Of a stretch of DNA of 64,000 nucleotides, positions 1-8,736 are shown in pieces (the stretch's first letter is position 1; every line of letters begins with the position of its first letter). The translations under genes and the position numbers were made by a program. The notes under the pieces were generated by a model. It was not told the DNA's origin. It did no database searches and saw only the letters and a program-made list of their open reading frames with translations. The stretch is from Brevibacillus reuszeri (GTDB lineage: Bacteria > Bacillota > Bacilli > Brevibacillales > Brevibacillaceae). The DNA lies in assembly GCF_001187725.1 (NCBI RefSeq), contig NZ_LGIQ01000005.1, positions 369,147 to 433,146 of the forward strand, given 5' to 3'.

Positions 1-1
1 G

Positions 2-538
2 TGGGGGCCTGGCAGATTGCCCGAGCCAGGCAGTGAAGCATTTGTACGGGCCTGTCGCCTGTTGTCTCCTCTTGCCCTGTTGGAACGGGTAGTGGGCGGC
101 AGAGTCAGCAAGGTGTTTCTGGATCGTGCGGAGACGCTTGTATTTGCTGATGGACTGCAGCCTGAGGTAGCCAATGCATTGATTTTGCACACACTTGCCA
201 GTATGCAGATGGAATTGCCAAAAGCGTATATGGAGACGATTCGCGATAGCTGGAAGGCCAAGCGGATTGCAACCGTAGACGAGGCTGTGAAGCAAATCCT
301 TGATCGGGCCGACCAGCGGGCACAGACCCAGGAGAAGACAAAAGGCAGCAAGAAGGAATCTGCCCCTGTGCGTCGGAATGGTCGCGCTGTCCTGCAAGAC
401 AAGCTGCCAGCGTCAGTAGAGTGGCAATTGGCGCAAGAGAGCAGCGCAAATGAATCTACAAAAGGGAAACTCATATCAGATGATCCCGAACTGAGCAAGA
501 TGCTGGAATCATTACGCAAAAGACCGAAAGGAGAGTGA
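2..538 (+). CDS. dnaB: Replication initiation and membrane attachment protein DnaB, C-terminal part (5' end outside window)
   Basis: The reading frame is open from the window edge and ends with TGA at 536-538, so only the last ~178 residues are visible. The visible part is helical, ends in a charged low-complexity tail (QEKTKGSKKE) and lies 7 bp before dnaI, the order seen in Bacillus, where DnaB, DnaD and DnaI load the replicative helicase at oriC and during restart. The DnaB/DnaD C-terminal fold is inferred from composition and, above all, from this gene order. The true start cannot be seen. Confidence 0.8.
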   Translation, partial: WGPGRLPEPGSEAFVRACRLLSPLALLERVVGGRVSKVFLDRAETLVFADGLQPEVANALILHTLASMQMELPKAYMETIRDSWKAKRIATVDEAVKQILDRADQRAQTQEKTKGSKKESAPVRRNGRAVLQDKLPASVEWQLAQESSANESTKGKLISDDPELSKMLESLRKRPKGE

Positions 539-545
539 GTGCTAG

Positions 546-1487
546 ATGGAATCCATCGGTGATTTTATGAAAGAGCTAACCAAAAGGACACCGCGCCAAA
601 TATTGTCTCCCGATGAGCAGCTGGACAAGATGTTTCGCTCCAGTGCTTATTTGCAGGCATTTTCACAAGAGCATCCAGAGATAAGCCGAGATGACTACTT
701 GAGCTCTCTCTCCAATGTATATACGGCGGTAAAGGAGCAGTACTGGTGTGAGCGTTGCCCGGGACTCGATCATTGCCCCAATTTGGTAAAAGGGCATCGA
801 ACACAGCTTGATCGGGTCAACAATACGATTGTAAGCGCCATTGCTCCCTGTAAAAAGCAGATGTCGCATGAAGAGGATTTGAAGCGTAGACGCCTGATGC
901 GCAGCTACTATGCTTCTGAGGAAACAATGACAGCGAGCTTTGACAAGCTGGAGCACGATATGGGCAATCGGGCAGCTGTGGCAGCAGCTATCCAGTTTTG
1001 CAATCAGCTTGAGGCTGGTGAGCGGGTCAAGGGCTTGTATCTCCACGGTCCGTTTGGTGTCGGGAAAAGCTATTTGATGGGGGCGATTGCTCATCAGCTT
1101 TCCTTGAGCCATATTGCGTCGCTGTTGGTCTACGTCCCTGACTTTATCCGCGAGATGAAGGACTCGATTTCAGACCAATCCTATGTAGGAAAGCTGGAGC
1201 TGCTCAAGGATGTACCTGTGCTCATCCTCGATGATATCGGCGCGGAAAATTTGACACCGTGGGTACGTGATGAGATTTTGGGTGTGATTTTAAACCAGCG
1301 GGCGAATAATCATTTGCCGACACTGTTCACCTCCAACTACTCACTGGAAGAGCTGGAGGAGCACTTGTCTATCTCCAACGGAAACCGGATTGAACGAACC
1401 AAAGCGGCTCGAATCATGGAACGCATCCGCCATTTCGTGGAAGTACATGAGATTCTACGCAAGAATCACCGCGTGGAGCGAGTGTAG
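546..1487 (+). CDS. dnaI: Primosomal helicase loader DnaI (AAA+ ATPase)
   Basis: A 313-residue protein of the usual DnaI length. The N-terminal half carries a zinc-binding cluster (CERCPGLDHC at about residues 68-77), which in this family contacts the replicative helicase. The AAA+ half has Walker A GPFGVGKS near residue 168 and Walker B LILDDIG near 230. DnaI loads the hexameric helicase onto DNA during initiation and restart. The gene follows dnaB by 7 bp and is probably co-transcribed with it. Its last 33 bp overlap the convergent gene on the other strand. Confidence 0.95.
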   Translation: MESIGDFMKELTKRTPRQILSPDEQLDKMFRSSAYLQAFSQEHPEISRDDYLSSLSNVYTAVKEQYWCERCPGLDHCPNLVKGHRTQLDRVNNTIVSAIAPCKKQMSHEEDLKRRRLMRSYYASEETMTASFDKLEHDMGNRAAVAAAIQFCNQLEAGERVKGLYLHGPFGVGKSYLMGAIAHQLSLSHIASLLVYVPDFIREMKDSISDQSYVGKLELLKDVPVLILDDIGAENLTPWVRDEILGVILNQRANNHLPTLFTSNYSLEELEEHLSISNGNRIERTKAARIMERIRHFVEVHEILRKNHRVERV

Positions 1488-2096
1488 TAAAAAACGAGAG
1501 AACTCCCAGTGAGTGAGGGCGAGCACCTCACGAGAACGGTGATAAGGTCCAAACAAGACCTTGGACTCTATACCGACTGGCGAGACAGACATTCCTAAAG
1601 AATCGGCCATGACTACTGCGCGAGCGAGATGGTAGTCGTGGCTGATGATAAGTGCATCCCGCATATTGTGTGCTTCCATGACCTGCTGGCTATACAGCAG
1701 GTTTTCGTATGTACTCGTAGACTGTGACTCTAGCAGGATTTTTTCTGCCGGGACGCCATGCTCGATTAAATAGTTTCTCATGGCGGCTGCTTCTGTTACT
1801 TTTTTGCCTTCTCCCAAACCACCCGATACCAACAGATACGGGACATACCCGTCCTGATAGAGCGAAAGCGCCTCATTCAGACGCTCTTGCAGACTTGGAC
1901 TTGGCTTCTCACCCCACACAGCTGCTCCCAGCACAATGCCTACATCGGCGTGCGTGGGTACGGCTTTTTGCAAGGTTTGCTCGATCTGGTACCAGCAGTA
2001 GCCGGACCACGAGACACAGATAGCAAGCATGAGAGCAAGGCAAACAAGGAACCTTCGCAGCATGCTCTTTTTTGATCGTTTATGTGTGTAAGTCAC
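1455..2096 (-). CDS. YdcF/SanA-like DUF218 membrane protein
   Basis: About 213 residues from a GTG at 2096 preceded by AGGGAG; the open frame continues upstream but without a ribosome site. The N-terminus is basic and followed by one membrane segment (MLRRFLVCLALMLAICVSW), then the DUF218 domain with IVLGA near the start, SGG, the STSTYEN motif and a HDYHLARA segment. Relatives (SanA, YdcF, ElyC) are envelope proteins linked to peptidoglycan or lipid-carrier metabolism; the exact reaction is not known. Its 3' end overlaps dnaI by 33 bp on the opposite strand. Confidence 0.85.
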   Translation of the reverse strand: MTYTHKRSKKSMLRRFLVCLALMLAICVSWSGYCWYQIEQTLQKAVPTHADVGIVLGAAVWGEKPSPSLQERLNEALSLYQDGYVPYLLVSGGLGEGKKVTEAAAMRNYLIEHGVPAEKILLESQSTSTYENLLYSQQVMEAHNMRDALIISHDYHLARAVVMADSLGMSVSPVGIESKVLFGPYHRSREVLALTHWEFSRFLLHSLHAVILA

Positions 2097-2301
2097 GTTT
2101 CGTCGTCTCCCTTGTTCGAAGCATTTGCCAGAAAGAGATAGTCTCTCCCTCCTATATAGACGAGCGAAAATCCGCGTAGTTACAGGGCTTGACACATACC
2201 TGACATAAAAAACTAGTAAATTATATCCCTGAGTAGCCGATATAGTAAGGGTGGAATGGTTTCGAAAAACAGCAAATTACATACTTGCGGGGAGGCTAGC
2301 A

Positions 2302-4926
2302 ATGTTCTGGAAAAAAACGATGCTCTTGTTTCTGGCCGTCCTACTATTTGTAGGAACCGGAAACGCAGGGAAAGGATTGGCTGCAGAGGAAATCAGCCGC
2401 TTGGTTCTTTCCAAGAATGAAGTGACGTTGGAGAATGGAGATTCCGTACTTTTGACCGCGACAGCGATTTATGTGAGCGGGAAAACGGAGGACGTCGGAG
2501 TCAAGACAAATTGGTCCAGTCAAAACCCGGAGATCGCTTCGGTATATGCAGGACAAATTACGGCGAAAAGCGTAGGGACAACGGTCGTGACGGCAGAGTA
2601 CATGGGCAAGCCCGTCATTGTAAGTGTCACTGTTACGAAAAAAGTGAAAGCACTGACTTTGGATCAACAGAATTTGAATGTTCGTATCGGCGACTCAAAG
2701 GACGTTAATCTGACTGCGATTTACAGCGAAGGTGAACCGGAAGTGGTAACTGCAAAAGCAGACTGGACGGTTGACAATACCGCTGTTGCAGCAGTCATTA
2801 ACGGTAAAATTACGGGACTGAGCTCCGGTACTGCTACAGTAACGGCTAAGTTCGGTAGCAAGACAACGAGTATTCCGGTCAGCGTCGAGATCGCCCACAG
2901 ACTCGAGCCGAGCAAAACACAGGTATCCTTGCTTCTGGGCAATGAGCAGCTGAAAAGCGAAACGATCACGGTGAGTGCCATTTTCCCTGATGGCAACGTG
3001 GAACAGGATGTAGCAGCGAAAGCAGAATGGTCCTCGGACAACCCGGATGTCGCAGATGCCCTCAAAGGTAAGATTACTGCGTACGGAGCGGGAACAGCTA
3101 CGATTACAGCAAAATACGGAACAAAAACGGCTACGATCAAAGTAGATGTAGATACAACACAGAAGCTTGAAGTAACGCCACAAAATATGTTCCTGCATGT
3201 AGGCAAGGATCAAGCGGTTGAGCTGAAAGCCACCTATGCAAACGGTGGAACAGCAACGATAGTAAACGACAAAGCAGAATGGTCTTCGGATCGTGAAAGT
3301 GTTGCGTATTACAGCAACGGCAAAATTTTCGCTGTATCTTCTGGTGAAGCAATCATCACAGCCAAATACGGAAACAAAACGATTCAAGTGAATGTTGACG
3401 TAGAAGTGCCGCGTGCGCTGGATATCGTTCCTTCCTACTTGACGATGAAAAGTGGAGAGACCAAAGCGATTGGCGATACAAACGGCGTAACGGTAAAAGC
3501 AACGTATGCAAATGGAACAACCGAGACGATCACGGACAAGCTGGAATGGTCCTCGGATAATGCAGACATCGTGTTTGCAGGTGGCAACAAAATCTCGGCT
3601 TACAAGGCTGGGGCAGCTACCCTGACAGCTAAATACGGTGGCAAAACTGCAACACTTATTGTAGATGTAGACGTTCCACAAAGCCTGACAGCAGATGTAA
3701 CCAAAGTCGCTCTGCAAATTGGTGATGGGAAGCAAGTAACGGTAACGGCTACGTATCCAGATGGAAATTCTACAAGTGAAAATGTGACGCAAAAAGTCGT
3801 TTGGACTTCTAGCGCTCCTGCAGTCGCAACAGTGCGTCAAGGCTTGATCACAGGGGTAGCGACTGGTTCAGCAACGGTAACAGCTACCTACGGCACACGC
3901 ACGATTTCCATCCCGGTATCGGTTGGTGTGGTACAGTCCTTGACCGTAGACAAGAAAAAGCTCGTCATGAGCAAGGATGATTCCGAAAAAGTAAAACTGA
4001 CGGCTACTTATTCAGATAACACGACCAAAGATGTCAGTGCGGATGCGACCTGGAGCACAGCTTCTGCTGCAATCGCTGAAGTGAACCAAGGAAATATTAC
4101 AGCAGTTGGATCAGGAAAAACGACCATTACCGCCAGCTTTGACGGCAAAACCATCACGATTGCAGTAGAGGTCGACCAGGCATCCACCCTGTCTGTAGAT
4201 CCAAAAATGCTGATTTTAAACGTAGGTGAGACAGCAGATATCAAGCTCACTGCAACAGACTCTTCGAATGCTTCAAGCAATGTGACCAAGGATGCAGAAT
4301 GGACCTCCACGAACCTCAAGGTTGCTGATGTGACCAACGGTACAGTGAAGGCTCTCACCAGCGGACGTGCGACGATCACAGCCAAATACGGTGGAAAATC
4401 CATCAGCATTCCGGTTGAAGTCGGCATTGTAACCAAGCTGGAGGCAGACAGACGCTTTGTTTCTACCAAGACAGGAAGCACAGTGAACGTAGTATTGACC
4501 GCGACCTTCTCCGATGGACGTACGATGAATGTTACCAGCTTGGCCGATTGGAAAACGAGCAACTACAAAGTAGCAGACGTTACCAAAGGACAAATCACTG
4601 GTCGTGCTTACGGAAAGGCGACTGTCACTGCAAAATACAACGATAAGACCGTATCCATCCCTGTAGATGTCGATACATTGAAATACTTGAAAACGGATGT
4701 TGTCCAGATCGTGATGAGCAAAGGGGAAGTCAAGCAGGTAAGTGCGATTGCTACCTATATGGACGGCTCCGAAACGAATGTCACCAAGCCGGCTCTCTGG
4801 ACCACCTCACGCTTGCTCGTAGCGGATGTGAAGGATGGCGTGATCAAGGCGACAGGATCGGGTAAAGCGACGATTTACGTGTCCTACGGCGGCAAGAAAA
4901 CGCCGATCGTGGTAACAGTGAAGTAG
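2302..4926 (+). CDS. Secreted protein of ten bacterial Ig-like (Big_2) repeats
   Basis: The start at 2302 is chosen because GGGGAGG precedes it by 6 bases and it opens a clear signal peptide (MFWKKTMLLFLAVLLFVGTG, cleavage near LAAEE). The remaining ~845 residues are ten repeats of 80-88 residues, each with the pattern L-x(n)-V-T-A-x-Y, a W(S/T)S strand, NGKIT-like turn and GxATVTAKYGxK strand, typical of Big_2 Ig-like domains. No S-layer, LPXTG or enzymatic domain is present, so it is probably a secreted or loosely wall-bound structural or adhesive protein. A TTGACA at 2189 is a possible -35 box. A strong terminator follows the stop codon. Confidence 0.85.
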   Translation: MFWKKTMLLFLAVLLFVGTGNAGKGLAAEEISRLVLSKNEVTLENGDSVLLTATAIYVSGKTEDVGVKTNWSSQNPEIASVYAGQITAKSVGTTVVTAEYMGKPVIVSVTVTKKVKALTLDQQNLNVRIGDSKDVNLTAIYSEGEPEVVTAKADWTVDNTAVAAVINGKITGLSSGTATVTAKFGSKTTSIPVSVEIAHRLEPSKTQVSLLLGNEQLKSETITVSAIFPDGNVEQDVAAKAEWSSDNPDVADALKGKITAYGAGTATITAKYGTKTATIKVDVDTTQKLEVTPQNMFLHVGKDQAVELKATYANGGTATIVNDKAEWSSDRESVAYYSNGKIFAVSSGEAIITAKYGNKTIQVNVDVEVPRALDIVPSYLTMKSGETKAIGDTNGVTVKATYANGTTETITDKLEWSSDNADIVFAGGNKISAYKAGAATLTAKYGGKTATLIVDVDVPQSLTADVTKVALQIGDGKQVTVTATYPDGNSTSENVTQKVVWTSSAPAVATVRQGLITGVATGSATVTATYGTRTISIPVSVGVVQSLTVDKKKLVMSKDDSEKVKLTATYSDNTTKDVSADATWSTASAAIAEVNQGNITAVGSGKTTITASFDGKTITIAVEVDQASTLSVDPKMLILNVGETADIKLTATDSSNASSNVTKDAEWTSTNLKVADVTNGTVKALTSGRATITAKYGGKSISIPVEVGIVTKLEADRRFVSTKTGSTVNVVLTATFSDGRTMNVTSLADWKTSNYKVADVTKGQITGRAYGKATVTAKYNDKTVSIPVDVDTLKYLKTDVVQIVMSKGEVKQVSAIATYMDGSETNVTKPALWTTSRLLVADVKDGVIKATGSGKATIYVSYGGKKTPIVVTVK

Positions 4927-4962
4927 GGAAGATAGACAAGCTTGCATGGGGATTAAAGAAAG

Positions 4963-4995
4963 AGCCAACCGGTGATTTTGTCGGTTGGCTTTTTC
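4963..4995 (+). terminator. Rho-independent terminator of the Ig-repeat gene
   Basis: Perfect 9-bp stem (AGCCAACCG/CGGTTGGCT) with a 10-base loop, followed by a run of T. Confidence 0.85.
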
Positions 4996-5026
4996 AATGG
5001 GAAAGGGGTTTTTTAGGTATTTTTTC

Positions 5027-5056
5027 TTGCAGTGTAATATGGCGTTATGCTATACT
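5027..5056 (+). promoter_or_regulatory. Promoter of the tRNA-Ala gene
   Basis: TTGCAG (5027-5032) and TATACT (5051-5056) are separated by 18 bp, and the mature tRNA begins 37 bp after the -10 box. This fits a housekeeping sigma-A promoter. Confidence 0.65.
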
Positions 5057-5093
5057 AAATTCACTGAGGCGGTAAACGCTGGAAGAACAATAT

Positions 5094-5169
5094 GGGGCAT
5101 TAGCTCAGCTGGGAGAGCGCTACACTGGCAGTGTAGAGGTCAGCGGTTCGATCCCGCTATGCTCCACCA
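5094..5169 (+). tRNA. tRNA-Ala (anticodon GGC)
   Basis: A 76-base cloverleaf with encoded CCA. The acceptor stem pairs GGGGCAT with ATGCTCC (one G-T pair), the anticodon stem CTACA/TGTAG encloses the loop CTGGCAG with anticodon GGC, and the T loop GTTCGATCC is canonical. Its 3' part is repeated downstream at 9394-9453 and, decayed, at 19054-19077, which marks it as an integration target. Confidence 0.97.
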
Positions 5170-5270
5170 TATGATAGACATTAAAACCCTTGAGAAATCA
5201 GGGGTTTTCGTCATTTTAGGGATGGCAGCCAACCAGAGGATATGACCATTTAGGTCTGTTGGGGACGAAT
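5110..5270 (+). repeat. Direct repeat copy 1: tRNA-Ala 3' half plus ~100 bp downstream (attL-like)
   Basis: This stretch recurs almost unchanged at 9394-9551, offset by 4284 bp, with a handful of substitutions over ~155 bp. It covers the tRNA from the D arm to CCA and the downstream terminator. Integrases of tyrosine type commonly use tRNA 3' ends and leave a duplicated 3' fragment at the other end of the element; here that is the inferred origin. Confidence 0.85.
5183..5208 (+). terminator. tRNA-Ala terminator
   Basis: Hairpin AAAACCC-TTGA-gaaa-TCA-GGGGTTTT directly after the tRNA; it is also copied in the downstream repeat. Confidence 0.7.
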
Positions 5271-5280
5271 TGGGGACGGA

Positions 5281-5343
5281 TTATTTTACACCTTTCTTCA
5301 ACCCGCTGAACGCGACTGCCGCTCTTTTATTCATGTCTGCAAG
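5281..5343 (-). pseudogene. C-terminal tail of a phage-type integrase (remnant)
   Basis: Read on the minus strand, the bases next to the repeat encode ADMNKRAAVAFSGLKKGVK followed by a stop. This resembles the extreme C-terminus of tyrosine integrases, which typically end beside their att site. The rest of the gene is replaced by the DinB gene that ends at 5349. The last codons (KKGVK-stop) also occur beside the second repeat at 9548-9566. The identification is an inference from position and resemblance. Confidence 0.5.
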
Positions 5344-5348
5344 GACAA

Positions 5349-5798
5349 TTATCTCACAAATCTAATAAAGTCAACATGAACTGGTTCAATACCAACTGCT
5401 CGAAGTCGTGAGTTAATCTGTCCTCGGTGATACTGACCATGCAATGCTACATGAGTTAAAATATCCCGTACAGAATACCTAAACTCTCTTCCTTTACTAT
5501 TCGTGCAGGCGATTATTTTATCTAGGTCAGTATTTGCCAAATTCGTAAAAAAAGCTGTGAAGCTCTCTTCATTTTGTTTCATAAGTTCTGCTCAGATCTC
5601 TAAATCGCTCTCCGACCATATGGGAAGTTGTGAACAGTCCATTCCACGTAATCTAGTAATCCATATTTTTTCTGCATGAAGGATATGGGAAAATAAACGC
5701 CATATCTCCTGATTTTCACCTTCAATACTCTGCAGTGTTTTAAAAATACGTTGGTTAGCCCAGTCTAAATGCTCATACATCTTTTGGATCGTTTTCAA
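5349..5798 (-). pseudogene. DinB-family protein, interrupted by an in-frame TGA
   Basis: Two open pieces in the same frame (5592-5798 and 5349-5582) together make a ~149-residue DinB/YfiT-like four-helix protein: HLDWANQRIF near the start, HILHAEKIW in the middle and HVALHGQYHRGQ near the end, which supply the metal-binding histidines of the family. They are separated only by one TGA at 5592-5594 between LEI and AEL, with no loss of frame. Family members are metal-dependent thiol (often bacillithiol) S-transferases or damage-induced proteins. A single nonsense change, or a base-call error, is the simplest explanation. Confidence 0.75.
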
Positions 5799-6028
5799 TA
5801 CGAATCACCCTCTACCAATTCTTATGCCCGATAGTTGAGCAATGCCGTCAGCCTACCTCTTTATTATTTCAGTCTACAACATTATTATCTAGTCTAAATT
5901 TTTTCTATTTTCGGACATATGAAGTCGTTTTTCTTGTGAGATATGTTTTCTTATCATGTGACAATCATTTCCAAATATCGTCTTAATTGTGTGAGCTTCA
6001 ACGTCAAAAAAAGATGGAGGATACACGT

Positions 6029-7474
6029 ATGACCACTCAAAGGCGTTATCCTGTACTGGCAGGCATCGTACTAACAGCCGCACTGCTCCTGTCACCAGCC
6101 ATGGGCACAGTCATGGCAAATCAGGCGGGCAACCAACAAGCAGCAGCTAACCTTCAGGAAAATCAATTAAGCGAAAAGGCAAAACGAACGGAGCAAAAGC
6201 TGCAAATGCTCTTCCCAGCGCTCGATGACACATCAAGACAAATTACCTTGGAAACGAAAGACCACCTGCCTGTGTACGAAATCCGTTATGAAAAAAATAA
6301 TGAATTCTTTGCCAGAGCCTATATCCATGCAGAAACCGGGAAACTGCTTACGTTTTTATTGAATGACAAGGATCTAGAAATTCCTGATGACAAGCTTGCC
6401 TATAAGAGCGCCGATATCTTTATGGAGGGGTGGATCGGTGAAATGCGCAGCCTGTACAAGGTAACGCGGCTTGGTGTAGGCGATGTCATCTATAGCCGCT
6501 ATGTAAATGGCATTGAGGTAGTTGGTGATGAGTTTCAGCTGGAAGTAAACAGTGCGGGACAGGTAACCAGCGTTTCGGAAGGAGAAAACACGCTGACAAA
6601 CGTCAATCCTGCTGACTTCCTCCCTCCAGCCCAGGCTGTGAAGAAAGATCAGCTCAATCGTTTCATCGCACCTCATCTGCAACTCATGTACACCCTTGGT
6701 GAAAATAAGACCGATCTCGTCTACTCCGCTGTATTCTCCGGTTATGTAGACGCAGTAACAGGAGCTGAGTTGATCCCTGTTCGGCAATACAAAACCTGGA
6801 GATGGAACCCAATCTCCCTCACACCCGGTGGAAAGGTAGTAAAGGTGAAGAATGAGCAGGAGGCAACGCGGATTTATGAAAGCGAGTTTGGTATCAGCTT
6901 GAAGGGTAGTACCTTCAACGGTGTCAGAGACGAGAAGGAAAGAGTCTATGTTTCCCCTGATGAAAATGAGGTTTTGTTTACGAAGGATGGCGTTGTGATC
7001 GGTTTTATAAGCTATTCGAACGCCGAACCCAAAAAAGGGAAGCCAACATTGTCGGAAAAGCAGGCTCTTGAGAAAGCTGTTCAGTTCCTGCAACCATATC
7101 TCAAACAGGAAGAAAAGGAGTTCTACTACAGGGTGAATCCAGATACGCAGAATCCACATGAGTATGTAGTAGAGTTTGTGCCATCTGTTGAGGGACTTCC
7201 GCTGAAATACGGACCAAGTATTGGTATTTGTGTGAATGGAGTTACGGGGAAAATCACCAGGTACCATCAACAACTCGACCAAAAGCCTGCCAAGCTCCCG
7301 GATAAGAGGAAGGCTGTCTCCACAGATGCAGCAGCCAAGGCATTGCTGGCGAAGCCCACTGAACTGCTATACATCTATCCACTTATTAATGGAAAGAGGT
7401 TGGCCAAACCGGTTCTTGCCTATTCAATTCATATTAACAATATCAATGCCCTGACAGGTAAGGTCGAAGAGTAG
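6029..7474 (+). CDS. Secreted YcdB/YcdC-like (PepSY-related) protein
   Basis: The start at 6029 follows ATGGAGG by about 8 bases and opens a signal peptide (RRYPVLAGIVLTAALLLSPA, cleavage near VMA). The ~460-residue mature part shows repeated alpha/beta units with E-x-G-x-L-x-x-F and V-T-G-K-I-x-x-Y, the PepSY-like or YcdB/YcdC (DUF4901) pattern. These proteins are extracytoplasmic and thought to modulate proteases or bind the wall; no catalytic motif is visible. It is single and lies inside the tRNA-Ala island segment. Confidence 0.7.
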   Translation: MTTQRRYPVLAGIVLTAALLLSPAMGTVMANQAGNQQAAANLQENQLSEKAKRTEQKLQMLFPALDDTSRQITLETKDHLPVYEIRYEKNNEFFARAYIHAETGKLLTFLLNDKDLEIPDDKLAYKSADIFMEGWIGEMRSLYKVTRLGVGDVIYSRYVNGIEVVGDEFQLEVNSAGQVTSVSEGENTLTNVNPADFLPPAQAVKKDQLNRFIAPHLQLMYTLGENKTDLVYSAVFSGYVDAVTGAELIPVRQYKTWRWNPISLTPGGKVVKVKNEQEATRIYESEFGISLKGSTFNGVRDEKERVYVSPDENEVLFTKDGVVIGFISYSNAEPKKGKPTLSEKQALEKAVQFLQPYLKQEEKEFYYRVNPDTQNPHEYVVEFVPSVEGLPLKYGPSIGICVNGVTGKITRYHQQLDQKPAKLPDKRKAVSTDAAAKALLAKPTELLYIYPLINGKRLAKPVLAYSIHINNINALTGKVEE

Positions 7475-7563
7475 GACTCAAGGATGTTGTCAGGCAGAAA
7501 CTGGTATGTTAAAATCGTGCTGACAATTAACGATAGGAGATGAAGAGGATAATGTAATCATTC

Positions 7564-7616
7564 TTGCCACTTTTTTAAAGAATAAAGCAGAATTTGTCTT
7601 ATTCTTTATTGGCAAG
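7564..7616. repeat. Nested inverted repeat (53 bp)
   Basis: CTTGCCA/TGGCAAG form the outer arms and AAAGAATAA/TTATTCTTT perfect inner arms. No T run follows on the plus strand, so it is not a standard terminator. Confidence 0.6.
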
Positions 7617-7692
7617 ATCGTTACCTTATTCTTTTCTCTCAGAAAATATATCCTTTTTATACCCTGAATGGGTTGGATGTGCCGTATTTTTT

Positions 7693-7730
7693 GAGCTACA
7701 GGAAAGGTAACTTTCTTGTAGCTCTTTTTT
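7693..7730 (+). terminator. Strong Rho-independent terminator
   Basis: Near-perfect 14-base arms (GAGCTACAGGAAAG and CTTTCTTGTAGCTC) with a 4-base loop, followed by six T. Confidence 0.9.
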
Positions 7731-7767
7731 ATTCTGACAAAGGACCATTTCTAGGAGGATGAAAGCG

Positions 7768-7881
7768 ATGGAGATTGAGGTTGTAGATGATTATGTGGAC
7801 CGGTTCCTGTTAGCTGAAACGGTTCACCAAAAAACAAATCGGTTGCCGGAGGTTTACCAATCTATCGACAGGTGCACGTAG
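7768..7881 (+). CDS. Short open frame of unknown function (37 codons)
   Basis: ATG at 7768 is preceded by AGGAGG with good spacing, and the frame runs to a TAG at 7879-7881. The peptide is acidic at the start (MEIEVVDDYVDRFLLAETVH) and not recognised. The good ribosome site after a strong terminator suggests a real start, possibly of a gene truncated by later rearrangement. Confidence 0.35.
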   Translation: MEIEVVDDYVDRFLLAETVHQKTNRLPEVYQSIDRCT

Positions 7882-8228
7882 CGATTCGTCTGCAAACGCA
7901 TATGTTCTGTATAGTTGGTTAATGACGTGTCAAAGCGCTAACTGACGGCTGCTTTTTTACGTTTTCTCCGGCGGTAAGGAGAAGACATGAGACTAACCTC
8001 AAAATAGGAAACGATTCGGCGAATATTGTCCGACTTCAAGCAGCCCGGTATCGGTATGCTCAGAGAGTGGACGCGATTTTCAAGCAAAACATCGGCGAAT
8101 ACGGAAGGATGACCATACTACCTAAATTTTTGCGCGATGAGTTGACCCGGATACTTGGTTCGAACGTCTGTAGCATCGTTCCGGAAAAGGAACTCGGTAT
8201 ATCGCAACTTTTACGGGAGGTGAGGGGC
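7882..8228. other. Region without a supported gene
   Basis: The frame of the following gene is open from 8067, but the codons before 8229 lack a ribosome site and match no family I know. An RBS-like GGTAAGGAGAAGAC at about 7974-7987 precedes an ATG whose frame closes at once. Nothing else is seen; it may be decayed island sequence. Confidence 0.4.
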
Positions 8229-8576
8229 GTGGTTACTACGGATGATGTTCGAGATTTAGCGCTTTCCCTGTCGGAAACAGAAGAACACGAGCATTTGGGA
8301 AAATTATCGTTTCGGGTGAGGAACAAAATTTTTGCAGTGATTCAGCCTGACGGGGTATCTGTTGCAATGAAAACGACGCATGATAACCGGGAGGCATATA
8401 CGTCAATCGCCCCGGAGGTCTTTCGAGTGCCTGACAGTTTCGCGAAACTTTCCTTCATGATGGTTCGCATCGATCGTATCAATCAAAAAGAATTTGGTGA
8501 TTTACTGATACAAGCATGGAAGCTTGTATCACCTAAAAAACTGGTTAAAGCCTACAGTGAATCTTGCAATCGATAG
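8229..8576 (+). CDS. MmcQ/YjbR family protein
   Basis: The GTG at 8229 is chosen because GGGAGGTGAGG lies just upstream and the family begins here (VTTDDVRDLALSLSETEEHE). The 115 residues match a whole MmcQ/YjbR domain: the E-x-x-HLGKLSFRV segment, IFAVIQPDG strand, Y-T-S-I-A-P-E and a final WKLVSPKKL helix. These are small CyaY-like-fold, probably DNA-binding proteins of unknown role. The open frame reaches 54 codons further upstream, which I judge not translated. Confidence 0.75.
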   Translation: MVTTDDVRDLALSLSETEEHEHLGKLSFRVRNKIFAVIQPDGVSVAMKTTHDNREAYTSIAPEVFRVPDSFAKLSFMMVRIDRINQKEFGDLLIQAWKLVSPKKLVKAYSESCNR

Positions 8577-8736
8577 TTTAATCAAGGCGGGTAAAGATCG
8601 CTTCATGAAACAGGCACACATATCATACGAAACCATACCAATTATCTGGATTCATATGTTTTTTCGGTAATTTCTGTTAACATTGATATTCAAGGATATT
8701 TAACTTCCTTCTGAAATGAAACCAATCCAGGAGGTA

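Larger units (their letters stand above)
7475..7767. other. Intergenic region without a supported gene
   Basis: No open frame with a ribosome site was found. The stretch contains a long nested hairpin (7564-7616) and a strong terminator (7693-7730), then the ribosome site of the next small frame. Confidence 0.6.

Noticed and set aside
2695..3840. Long minus-strand open frame under the Ig-repeat gene
   Set aside because: It is antisense to a repeat-rich gene, Cys/Arg-rich without family motifs, and has no ribosome site; the plus-strand reading is clearly protein-coding.
8067..8228. N-terminal extension of the MmcQ/YjbR gene
   Set aside because: Family length and the ribosome site at 8217-8227 place the start at 8229; the extension matches nothing known to me.
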